This document shows, piece by piece, positions 43,761-55,000 of a stretch of 64,000 nucleotides of DNA. Within the stretch, counting starts at the first letter, position 1; each line of letters starts with the position of its first letter. This DNA comes from Perkinsus marinus ATCC 50983 (Eukaryota > Perkinsozoa > Perkinsida > Perkinsidae), in the NCBI RefSeq assembly GCF_000006405.1, contig NW_003207237.1:68071-132070 (forward strand), in the 5' to 3' direction. The notes under the pieces were generated by a model. The model was not told where the DNA came from, did no database searches, and saw nothing but the letters and a program-made list of their open reading frames with translations. The translations under genes were made by a program, and so were the position numbers.

Positions 43761-45784
43761 AAGAAGAGATGCGAATGGCTTCGGTTCTTCACTTGAAGTT
43801 TATATCGGATTTGCGGAGGAGCAAACTGTTCTTGTTGTCCATTTTAGCATACGAGATTACACCTAAGTGTATGATCTTGTCCTTTTGCTCTGTTGTGCGT
43901 AATCGATTTAATGCAGCGGTAGTAGTATTTTTTCCGATTGATGACTGCAAGTGTATGCCGGCCTCCTCGAAGAGTGACGTTATTCATAGTTCAAGTCGCA
44001 GCGTTTTGCTGACTGAAAAATAGAAATTTAGAGTTAGCCCATTCAGTGTGGACGCCCTTGTAGTGGGTTCAGCACAGACACTGGAAGGCCATTTTGATTG
44101 TTGTTGTTGGGTCGTAATGTTATGCTTGTTGTACTACTCGTTGGTAAAGCCAGATCCTCTCGCCACTGGTGCTCAGTATCCTTGCCACATTTGTATCTCA
44201 TTTTCTCGTATGCCACATTGCTCTGTCGGTATTGCTTGGTGTCGTCGTACGAGATCAAACTGTTGAATAGTTGGCTGAGTTGATTGTGGCGACTATAGCG
44301 GTGGTACTGAGACCGATTACTATGATATAACTAGAATTAACTTATTGTTGCGTTGTAAAGTTATTTCAACTCAGTGTTAATGGAAATTTGTCTGTTAAAT
44401 CGCCATAGTTCCCTGTCGCAAGCATTGGTCACAGGGTTCAGTTGAGCTTCTCATTAGAGCTGCTCTGGCTGATCATTTAGGTTCATTTTTGACGTTGTGT
44501 TCGTGTAGTAGATACTCGAATACATGGGAGTTACTTCCCTGGCGCGGCATTCGTACGGTACGAATGCCTGTAGGACTCGTACCATACCGTTCTCGGAAGA
44601 TGTTTTGGTTTTATACTAATCACCTGAAACTATTTATAACCTATGGGCAATATGCTATGGGCAAGGATATAGGTTGGAAAATGGGGGCATGCGTCCATGT
44701 ACAACAACAGGGAGAGGTTTTTCTTAATTGTTTCATCGTATCAAGAAAGGCGACCCGTCATCTCGGGAACTTACGGAAATTACGATAACCAGGCCGTGAG
44801 AATGATCCGGTTGGTTGACTGTCAATGATACTTGAGCTAACATGGCCCCTTGCACCCTAAGGACAGCTTCTCATACTTGGTATTGTACAGACCCGTTTAT
44901 GTGGGAGATCTTGACAGAGTGTTTTATTCTATTGGAGTGGTTACGAGCATCTGAGCTCACCGGTACCAGCGTGCTGCCAGGGAGGGCTGCAGAGCCTCTT
45001 GTCACCAATTAGTAGAATCTCTGTAGCCCACTCTGTGAACCCATGCCTCGTGTCTGATGTACTCGACTGTCACGTGCTTACGAATGAGGGTGTCGAAGTG
45101 AGGTCCGAGCGATATTGAATGACTAAGGATTGCAGCCTTTTTTTCTTGTCGGTCGCCCTCTCGTGCTTTTCAAATGCTTAGATTTCTTACTATTAAGCTC
45201 TCTCTATGGACCCGTCATGTACGATATTCTTGGCGCCACTGTGGTGCCATCACATGCGCCAACAAGGCCGTGAGAGAGCCTCCAGTCGTGAGCCGCTCGT
45301 GTAGATGCGACTGCCGCGTCCGGGCTCAGGTATATTATACTACCAAGGAAGCTCTTCATGCCTTATGGGAAGAACACTTCGTATTGGTCTGTTCACTTAC
45401 CCATGAACCTATTCGTTTAATGTGAAGGCAGAAGTGATAACTCCAGTTGCGAGATGGGTGCACGCTTCCGTTTTCTCAAAGATCTTGATATTTGCTCGAA
45501 CACCTTTCTGCTGGGCTATAGTTGATTGCTCTGGATCCCACATTGCCGAAGATGGTCCCGTATTTGCTCATACCTTATCCGCGTCAGCACTTCATACTCT
45601 CAGTGCACTTACTGAGCGGCATCGGTGTCGCTCCCCCATTGTTGAGTTTATAGATGTTTCGAAGCTGGAATGGGGTTGTTTAGAGGGAAATGCGTCATGC
45701 CGTACTTGAGGATCTCCTGTGATCCTCCGTACTGTCATCGGGTTGATGACAGTATGAGTATCGTACTCTGTTTTCCAACAGTTA
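43761..45784. other. Unassigned 2-kb stretch with weak coding hints
   Basis: No recognisable gene. Frames at 45422-45709 (IVEFIDVSKLEWGCLEG) and 44489-44788 have some coding-like composition but no domain and no clear splice partners; they could be upstream exons of the gene starting at 45785. The 44.0-44.5 kb part is AT-rich and looks like 3' flank of the flippase. Confidence 0.3.
44546..44568. repeat. Perfect 11-bp-arm palindrome
   Basis: GGCATTCGTAC (44546-44556), one G, then its exact inverted complement GTACGAATGCC (44558-44568). It could be a dimeric protein site or a hairpin; no context assigns a role. Confidence 0.85.
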
Positions 45785-46948
45785 ATGAAAGTAAAGTTGC
45801 CAGAAGAAATTCCAGTTCGGTCGTCGGCGAGGCTGCACGGTGTGAAACTCAGCCAGTCTGTGTTCGACAATGAGTCCGTGATGAGTGAGTCGGACCTCGC
45901 GGCCTTCATTGTCGACAAGGCATGTCTTGAGGTACGCCCAAGAAGCCCCGACGAGGCACCAAGAAGAGAGAGAGCCGGACTAATGTTAAGTACTCCTCCG
46001 AGCTTGGTCCACTAGAAGAGGAGCTCGGCCCGGAAGCATCAATAAAAAGCGGCTCCGGTAGAGCAGCAAGGACTCCATCGAAACCCAAGCCCAAAGCTAA
46101 AGCCCGACCGCAGGCTGTCCGAGCTGAGGGGCTACCAAGTGCTTGTAAGCCCCCTAGTACTCCACCAGTAGTCGGCCAAGGATCCGCAGTCACGGAGATC
46201 GAGCGTACGCGTACTCCCAGAGGGAAGAAAAGAAAGAGTGTAATGAGCTGGGGGTATAGCACGTTCATACTGATCTCCAGGTGAATACGAGGAAGGTACG
46301 CAAGGCGATCTCCAAGGACGCGGGGGTACTATCTACCCTCGCGACACAGAGTTGCCGATAGACTTGTGCATCAGGTCAACTCCAATAAGTCGAAATCTCG
46401 CGGAGTGCGTGTTGTCGTAGAAGAGGTGAAGATGCGAAAGGCAGTTGTCGACGTGGATTCAAATGGAGTGGTGATAGGCCAAATTTGTCGTGTATGGGAG
46501 TCGGCGCAGTGGATCCTTCGGAATCCAACACTGTTAGTATCGTTAGGATGTTGAATCAGCACTCCTGATATGAATTTACTTTCAGAAACCACTTGCTCGC
46601 GAAGGAGCTCAGCCAGAGGGCAAAGAAGAGACTTCTTCTCCGTGAGAGCACAGCTTCGATCGACCTTGTGAGGTTAGTTATTTTTAGAACCGAAAAGCGA
46701 TCGCAGTGGTTACCGAAAAGTCACCGACGGAAGTTCGTCATTCCCAGGAGGCGCTATGCGTGAGAAAGCTCGGCTGCTAACTCAATGTGTCATGGTAGAA
46801 ACCTTTTAGGAGGAAATCGCGCGGAGGCGGCGGTCCAGGGATCCTGGGCCGGGCGGTCCCTATGGGGCTGATGGCAGCGGGAGTCGTGTCTGGCATGCTC
46901 ATGGCTTACTTCTATCCTGCCTTCCGAGAACTGCCCAACCGGATGTGA
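45785..46948 (+). CDS. Basic protein with C-terminal membrane anchor, multi-exon
   Basis: From ATG 45785 the first exon codes LHGVKLSQSVFDNESVMS up to a GTGAGT donor. The next exon (from about 45,931) is strongly basic and proline-rich (TPKKPRRGTKKRESRTN; RTPSKPKPKAKARPQA), later VRVVVEEVKMRKAVVDVD, then HLLAKELSQRAKKRLLLRES, joining through AG|G to a Gly-rich end with one hydrophobic helix (GLMAAGVVSGMLMAYFYP) and TGA 46946-46948. Basic linker plus C-terminal single-pass anchor suggests a nuclear-envelope or other tail-anchored chromatin protein (inference). Some internal joins are unsettled and upstream exons are possible. No family recognised. Confidence 0.5.
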
Positions 46949-47171
46949 GGCTTTATGCAATATTAACGTGCACGCGTATACAAGCTAATCGAGCATTTTT
47001 AGGTATTGATATGTAAGCATGTCGATTGCGAACACTACGATGTATAGTTATGGTCACGTGGGAGATGTATTCTTCCAATACATTTTCTGACAATGAAAGC
47101 TGATAGCAGTCAGTCATTTCAATGCATAGTCACCTTTCAACACATGAGCTTTGAGTTAATACAACAGCAGT

Positions 47172-47350
47172 GTGGTAAAATTTGCGCATGGTCAACCACA
47201 CGTGTGGGTGACAATATGGAATCTCTGAGGAAAATTTGGAAAATCCTTGTTACTTTCTGTACACTAATCGTATATATTCTCCCAATTCGCATATAAAATC
47301 CTATCATTAGTGAGGAAAATTTGGAGCTCAGCTGAGGAAAGCGAACATTT
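47172..47350 (+). repeat. Dispersed repeat copy R1
   Basis: First of four related elements. It opens TGTGG, has the core GTCAACCACACGTGTGGGTG followed by ACAATATGG, and near its end carries GAGCTCAGCTGAGGAAAGCG. It lies just upstream of the small gene at 47434. Coordinates are approximate. Confidence 0.8.
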
Positions 47351-47433
47351 TTTGCAGCACTGGTAGAACAGGACTTGCAGCACTTTATATGGGTTGTAAC
47401 TAACCAGCACGAAGAACGATACGCAAATTTCGT

Positions 47434-47774
47434 ATGGTTCACGTTAAACGTGAAAACGACGTTGGTGATGATAAGTGGCTCACGAATCGGAGCGAGAGTG
47501 ATGAGGGTGAACAGTTCCTGTTCACGGAGAATGCTGACCAAGAAGCTGAGCGCATTCGAGCGCAAGGTTCGTGCTGCGCTTGAAGGCGTTCGGTGAGCGG
47601 GAGGCAGGTAGTGGTGGTGTGACAGGTGCGGCAGAGGAGGGTGTTGTTGTCGAGTCTGCCGACGAATCTACGGTCGAGGAGTACAACGTTGTCACTTCAT
47701 CACCAACTTGGCCTAGTGATAAGAAGAAGAGATATAACGAGTCCAAGGTGTCTGAGGAGGAAGGGACTGCCTAA
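47434..47774 (+). CDS. Small acidic hypothetical protein, two exons
   Basis: Exon 47434-47566 (start MVHVKRENDVGDDKW) joins 47608-47774 across a 41-bp intron (GTTCGT...GGCAG), phase 1, to give 99 residues ending TAA. Without the intron the two coding-like frames are out of register, which supports it. The product is acidic and hydrophilic (AEEGVVVESADESTVEEYN); no family recognised. The start may lie further upstream, with repeat R1 then in an intron. The retroelement begins about 400 bp downstream. Confidence 0.45.
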
Positions 47775-47949
47775 TTTTTATGTTTGTTAATAGCACATCT
47801 AATAGTGGGGCACTGCATCAAATCTAAGCGAGATGCATAAAAACCAAAGAATATCAGCGCGCGCCATTAATGGAAAGTAAAGGTTGATATCCAGGTGATG
47901 ACAGTAACGCAAGTGAGAATCTAAACTGCAAATTCCAAAAAAAAACAAG

Positions 47950-48025
47950 AACTGCAGGTGAAAGCGGAGAAAGGGAAACCCGAAACCCCACCCGAAACCC
48001 GACGGGAAACCAGAAACCCGAACTG
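47950..48025. repeat. Degenerate GAAACCC-rich tandem words
   Basis: Repeated CCCGAAACCC and GGAAACCAGAAACCCGAAC words over about 60 bp, followed by duplicated ATCCAAGGCCA words (48028-48056). Simple-sequence expansion; resemblance to telomeric C-strand repeats is superficial. Confidence 0.6.
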
Positions 48026-48168
48026 TTATCCAAGGCCAGGCTGCAATCCAAGGCCAAGTCGAAATGCAGGTGAGAGCGTGCGCAAAACTTCTTTAGAAAA
48101 GAGGCCTATTCTTTAGAAATGAGGATTTCCCCTCTAATAGTGCTTCTGCTCTGTTGAATTGCGTTATT

Positions 48169-48584
48169 TGTGAGGGTGGGACGGTTGATGAGACGTCAGT
48201 AGTGATAGCTATGTTGGACGCATGATGGTTCCTGTGCTGTAGAGAAGAAGCAGAGGATGATCTAGGCCTTAATCGAGGAATCCTAGATGCTCTTAGCGAT
48301 ACTATAGGCTCACCAGACTCTTGATAGACACTGCGTGTAATAACCATCCCAGACTCAGCGCGACAAGACTAACTTAGATTCAATTAGTTACAGATATACT
48401 CAGAGCGCTGACTAGCGTTACAGCAATAATAGCCGTAATAAGACTCTAATACTCATTCAACACTTCAAAGGTCGCTCCAACGAGCGGTTACAGAGATCCA
48501 ATCGTTTCAGATACTTATCACTCTACAGATATTCGGGCGTGCGCGATACGACTTGCGCCGATCTTTCCCGATCGTGTCGTCACA
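48169..48584 (-). repeat. 3' LTR (416 bp)
   Basis: Matches 55730-56145 throughout by eye. It also repeats the first 59 codons of the polyprotein frame (start MVITRSVYQES), here ending in unrelated flank. On the coding strand the bases directly before it are GCTGGCGCCCAC, not the purine tract normally expected. Confidence 0.92.
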
Positions 48585-48643
48585 GTGGGCGCCAGCGATA
48601 ATCAGATACGATAATCCTCAAAATTGACTGCAAAGATAAATAG

Positions 48644-48973
48644 TTAGACGATGATAGCTATCTTTGACGACGATGACGATCTAACATTACTACGAATCAG
48701 ATAAAAAGAATAATGATCACCATATAGTCGTCTCCTTCTACCCTTCTGATGATCTTCATACACGATATAGTTAGTCTTGATACAGCATAGATCCCTGATA
48801 CGATGCCGTAGGAAATAAATTGATAATCCCTCCTCCAGATCACTGCCAGCTTCCAAGGCAGCGATGTTGTAACCAATGATATCTTCGACCTTGTGATAGG
48901 CTTCCATCCCCTTAATAAGACAATCTATAGTGATGAGATCATTAGATGATACACTTGACCGATAGTTGAGCAA
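48644..48973 (-). CDS. Extra small ORF between polyprotein and 3' LTR
   Basis: A 109-codon frame starting MLNYRSSVSSNDLITI, 41 bp after the polyprotein stop, with hydrophilic helical content (GMEAYHKVEDIIGYNIAALE) and a basic patch (KGRRRRLYGDH). No membrane segment, so not envelope-like. It could be an accessory ORF, a downstream remnant of the polyprotein, or chance. Confidence 0.4.
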   Translation of the reverse strand: MLNYRSSVSSNDLITIDCLIKGMEAYHKVEDIIGYNIAALEAGSDLEEGLSIYFLRHRIRDLCCIKTNYIVYEDHQKGRRRRLYGDHYSFYLIRSNVRSSSSSKIAIIV

Positions 48974-49014
48974 AACCTTAATTAAGTCTATCGATTAACT
49001 TAGAGCCCTTAGAA

Positions 49015-52000
49015 TTAGATCCATGGATCCCCGATGCCTAAGCTATAATGTAGCTCCCTCATAAGGAATTGGTGTTGCCGAGTTAGGACGGTAGTAGACC
49101 CACAGATATAAACCAGATCAGAGAAGAAGCACTTGCGCGACCTTGCTTGATCATCTTCGATTGAGCCAAGATAAACTCTTCCTTCGTCTTTGTCGGTGGG
49201 GGCTACGATATCGACACCTCTGCTCGATACTGAACTTGATAGGAATACCACCACACTTTCATCAGGGGGACTCATAGATAAGATAGCACCAGTAGATAAT
49301 AGATCCGATTGGAGAAGATGTCGTCTTAGATTGCTGATGCCTATGGGAAGGGGTCTCGTAGCCTTAATAGCAGTAGGGTCGTGTTGATCTTCAGTCTTCT
49401 CATCCCCTTGTTGATGGCGATTCCGAGAAGTCCTTGGCTTCGATGATCTCGAAGGATTGGCATCTTCTGGTATTAGGTCGGGGGAATCGGAAGGGGCTAA
49501 CTGGTCATCTTCTTGAACTTGATGTAGATCTTCTGAGATAGAGTGGCCTTGTGGTTGTCTATCTTGACCTTGACCTCCTTCGGATGGTGATTCATCATTG
49601 GGGGTCGTTGTAGTAGGATTTCTCCACACCTTCAGAGCATCAATGATAGCACCCTCAGTGATCAATTCTCTGACTCGTTGTAGATCTTGTGACTCATCCT
49701 TCAGAGAGTCGATAGACCCTATAGATCCTCTATGGTCGACGTAGATCCTTTGACCTCGTAGATGTTGATCTCGTATCAGGTCTTGGAAAGCTTTAGCATG
49801 TACAACATTCTTCAATGATATTAGTTGAAGTTCATGATCTTCAAATAACCGATCGATACCAGAGTTGCAGTTGTGACCGTCGGTGATGTTGGTAGGACCA
49901 GAAGACCGATGATTAGTAGAAGGAAGTGAACTTAAGTTATCGACAGTTGGTGAAGTAGGATCAGATGTGGGATTCGGACTAGACGATGACGAGTTAGATC
50001 TTTCCCAGATCTTCCTGTTGGGAAGGATCAGTTCGGGCGCCACGAGTACCGTAGCCGATGAAGTGACCTTGGCAATAGTAAAGGGTCCTTCCCATCTGGA
50101 TCTCATTTTGTTGTCGATAGCCCATCCAGTGTCATTGTAGAGGTCGATAGAGGCGTTCACCCAATCAGATACTTGTTGTCGATGGTCATCAGCGATTTTG
50201 GCATCCCAATCTGTTGTAGCTTCAGTGATCTTCCGCCAGATAAGTCGACCAACCATTGTATGCTCTAGAACAAGCCCGAGAGGATCGTATAGAGATAGAA
50301 GATAGGAGCTAGCCTTCCTCTTAGTGATACAATCTTCTTCAGATAGTCGATCTGCTTCGTAAACAGCATGTAGAAGATCAGAGGATCGACGAAATAGATA
50401 GCCAAGTAATTTCTTCAGTGCCTCGGGCTGATCTTGATGTTGTTCATCGACCCATGATGTGAAGTTCTTGTTGGGATCGAATAGTTTATGATGTCCCTCG
50501 TAGATGTGTGCAGCAAAGCTGTAGCAGTCGATAGTGTGTGATCTAGATAAACCACCGATGTAGACGTCGTCAACGAACCAGACCATCGATATCACGATAG
50601 GGACTTGTGGTCCGAATCGGATCCAGTCGACATTGTCGTTAGTGGGGCATAAGAGAACATTCATCAGATCTTCTGTGAGTAGATTCCAACCAGGAACTGT
50701 CGATGTAGGCGGTCTCGATGATTCTCTAGCTTTAGCGGTTGAAATGACTTGATAGATCTCATCAGACATGTCGTTGATATCAGTCTCCAACATAGCTGGC
50801 GCACAAGTAGATCCAAAGCTGACTCGATTCCACAACAGAGTGAAATTGCCGATGCAAGTATATCCGATAAACGGAATATCGCTTGGATCCGCGAACATTT
50901 CACAAAATGCTTTGGATATGTCAGCTGATATCACATACTCCATTGATCTTACCGATAGTAAAGTACCAACTAGATTATGTTGAGTTGATCCTCCTCGATT
51001 CGAGAATCGATTTAGGACTCGATAATCTAGTACAATCCTACACGGAGTAGTGCAGTGATCCTTACGAAACACCATGTGGCTCGGCGTATAGTGGATAGGC
51101 TTAGGTACGATAGATCCTGCCATAGATGTACCTTCATGTAGAACACGCCAGATAGCTTGACAACGTTCAGATGATGGTGGGATTGTATAGTTGCCGATAG
51201 AGTTGTCTTGGACAATACCACAGTACTTCCGGTCGATGAAGGTGTTCAGGGATTGGTGAAATAGATCCTTTTCCTCGGGTGATAGTCGTTGGACTGAAGC
51301 CGCTCCTCGGCGCGCCGCGATCCTAAAGTTGTGATCGGGCCTGTCTGATGATAACCATGGTACTGATAGTTGGCAACGTCCTAACGGAGCGCTGAAGTCG
51401 GGTATCCATTGTCGTTTGATGACTTCCCATGGCGGGAGATCGTCGGTAGGATCAGATTGTAGTTGTAGGTCAGGATGTAGTGGAACGTCTTCCATATCAG
51501 TAGCACCATAAGGATCGTTGGTGATCACGTCCGGGATTGAGTTCATGATACGGGGAACGGCATTGTTGTTGGTAACCTTCCCATTCCAGATACCACCATG
51601 AAGGAGATCGAGATGGGTTGTGACGTCGTTAGAGGCCATTATCGTAGAACATGATGAAGTTGGTAGGTCATCATTCACCACCCTGACGACATGAGAGGTT
51701 GGTTGATGAGTAATAGATACGCCACCAAAACCTTTGATCTCAGCAGGTTGTCGTTGCTTGGCTGATCTAGAGATAGTCTTATAGATCTGCCTATGGAACG
51801 ATGAAGTAAGATCTTCGATCCCACTGAAGACCACGGAGCCACTAACCGTGAAGACAATGGCACACTGTAGTTGTTGTAAGGCCGGACATCCAAGGATAAC
51901 TGGGCTAGATAGTGAGTTGTCTGTGACGGCGAACCTTTCTGTGATCTTGATGTGCCTGGTCTCGATAGGTATAGAGACATGGCCGATGACCTTGATGCTG

Positions 52001-55000
52001 GTGGTGTTAGCAACCTTCACATTAGAATTTGTGGTGGATGAGAAGATAGGACAGTCACCACCGAAGATTTTCTCCAAGGCTCCGATAGCGATTAAAGAGA
52101 TATCGGCTCCAGTATCAAACAGAACAGGCCGGGTCTCAGGACCGATCTTGATCACGCCAACAACAACATCGCAACGAGTAGATGAAGTTGAAGATGAGCA
52201 GATATTCGAGGTAGATGTTACCTTAGGATCACCAAAGACCTTATCCGAGCTGTTGGCCTTCATAGTCTTGAGTTGATTGGGAACCGACTCCGATACCGTT
52301 AGAATCGATGATTCAGGATAGTGATGCGATACAATCATGTTAGTTTGGGCGTCGTTGTAGATGTCGTACTCATTATTTGCATCACTTGAATCATCGTTAT
52401 TCTCGTTGGGATCTACACCAGAGATCTTGACTTCGGGAGTAGGTGGTGTTGGGAGCTGTTGAAGATTACCATCGGTTGTAGATGAGGTTGTAGCCTGGAT
52501 ACTTGATGGACCGGGAGATTTCCCTTTTCCTTTACCAAGGCCCTTGCCTTTACCTTTACCACCTTTACTCCTCATTGATACCGTAGGGGATGGTAGCGGG
52601 TCAGGGCATACATAAGCTAGATGGCCTTCTCGACCGCAGCGATGACACGTGGCAGTCGTAGAGACGTTACATTTGTCGATGGTATGGGTAGGGTTGCCAC
52701 ACCGGATACATCTCTCGTCCTTCTTACCGATATCATTAGTACAATTCCTAGCAGGATGACCATCCTGTAGGCACCTATAACATGTGATGGATTGTTGATC
52801 ACGAACCACCGCATAGACATAGTAGACATCGTCATCAGTTGATGATCCAGAAGGAATAGGGGATCCATCATGATAGTCATCAGAGTGGTCGTTGTTGATG
52901 ATGTTGCTCACCGTAGCTTGACGTCGTTGATCAGGATGTCGTCCACCATACAACCGGAGAGTAGCGGGATCAGCTTCCTTCTTAGATAAGCGCCCTTGTC
53001 TCCTTCGATCATACTTGATCAGCTGCCGTTTGAAGCGGGGATAGTCTATACGGTGATCATCGACGTCACGATCCATCTTATCTCTAAGACGGTCGTTTAA
53101 TAATCCATCATACAGACGTCGCTTGATGATGTCATCCAAGATACTGACACCTAGTAGACATAGTTGATTAGCATAACCATCCAATCTTGAGATAAACTGA
53201 TTGACCGTCTCCTTAGGTTCTTGTTGTAGATGATTGAAGTCGTTCTGGAGTTTCAGTAGGACTTCTTGGTCACTGTAGAACTCATTGATCTTGTTGATTA
53301 GTAGATCCCAATGACGATCATAGTCCTTGTGACATAGTGCAGGATCAGTTTCGTCACGTACAAGATCGTCCCAGACGGTGTTGATGGTATTGAGACGGGC
53401 AAAGGTATAACGAACAAGATTCCTTTGGCCAACCGTCCGTTTAAAGATCTCTTGGATCCAAGCTGCACCAGAGCGTCGATCATCAGCACCTTGATAGTGG
53501 TTCTTGATAGCGAGACCTTTTGCCGTATTGGTAGCGATTTGGAGATCCTTATCAGAGATCTTGTGTCGGCATTTGGTATGTCTACAACCCGGACAGCGGT
53601 CATAGGTCTTGTTGCCGAACAGATTAGGGGGTCGATACATTCTGCCAGAAGTGATTCCAGGCAGATGTTTCAACGTAGGGTAGGGTCTTGATAGAGCACG
53701 ACCCGAAGCAGAAGAAGGGCTAGAAGAAGATGAGCTCGATGATAGGCTTCTCCGACGGCGTTGATGGGAACGTCGAGAACGACGAGAATCATGATCGTCA
53801 CCAGAAGAATCCGATGAACCAGAAGGAGAGCCAGATGGATCACGTCTTCTTGTAGACCTCATAGCAGCTCTACGAGATGGTTGTTGATGATGTTCACGAT
53901 AATTCTCGTGATGACTTCTCGAACCATTTTTAGCAGCAGATGAAATAGAAATAACTTCAACAGGTTTAGTAGAATCTACTTGTTCTAGAGGGACTCGATC
54001 ATCAGCAGTAGTGATATCCTTGACAGTGGTGTCGTAGATAGGAACCGATTGCTGAGGTCGTGAACCATCAACTGTTAGAGTAGAGCTAGCAGCAGCTGAC
54101 GAGTAGTCTTTGATAACCGTACCACAAGACTGATGCTGTTCACTATGTTGGGAATCTTTGATGGGGTTGGGGTAGTGCTCGATGTTCAGGAAGTTGGGAT
54201 CACTCATTGACTTCTCGATGATAATGGGGTGGCTTAGGAAGATTGGTCGTAGATAGTCGTCTTGAATGATATTATAGAGTAGCTCTCTATCCTTTGTGAT
54301 CATGTCCAGATAGAACTCGTTATACAGGATCTTGTCACTAACTCGCAAGTTTGATAGGATGCTCTCTCGTAGACGATGTTGACCATTTAATGATGCCACG
54401 TTAGCTTGTAGTGGATGTTCTTGAGCTCTTTCATATCCGACCTGTCTCTGGATAAGGTTTTCTTGACGAACATAGGAACCTTTGATAGTCGTACGATCAT
54501 CTGTTACTGGAGGCTTAGAGACTCTTCCATGATCTAATTGATGACCTTGTTGCTCATATGGTCTATCATGGATAGGTCTGTCGTTACTCGACATTACCAC
54601 TTCTTGATGACGATGTAGTCGATCAGTACTCGGCACAATCACTTCACGATGATCTCCAATAGGCTTGACGTTACTCGACTTTACCACTTCTTGATGATGA
54701 TGTAGACGATCAATACTCGGTAGAGACACTTCACGATAGCCTTCGGTAGATTTAACGTTACTCGATGTTACCACTTCTTGATGACGATGTAGTCGATCAT
54801 TACTCGGTAGAGTCACTTCACGACGACCTTGCCTCGCCCCAGTGTTAGGATGTACTGGACGAATATGTTCTCTTGTTGTCGGGAACCTTCTTATAGACAC
54901 CGGTCTGGATAGATGCACATTATCCGGATAGTGCATTGATTGGAGCTGATAACCACTTGACAAAGATGTATCATACGGATAGTTTCCAGTGCCGAACTCC

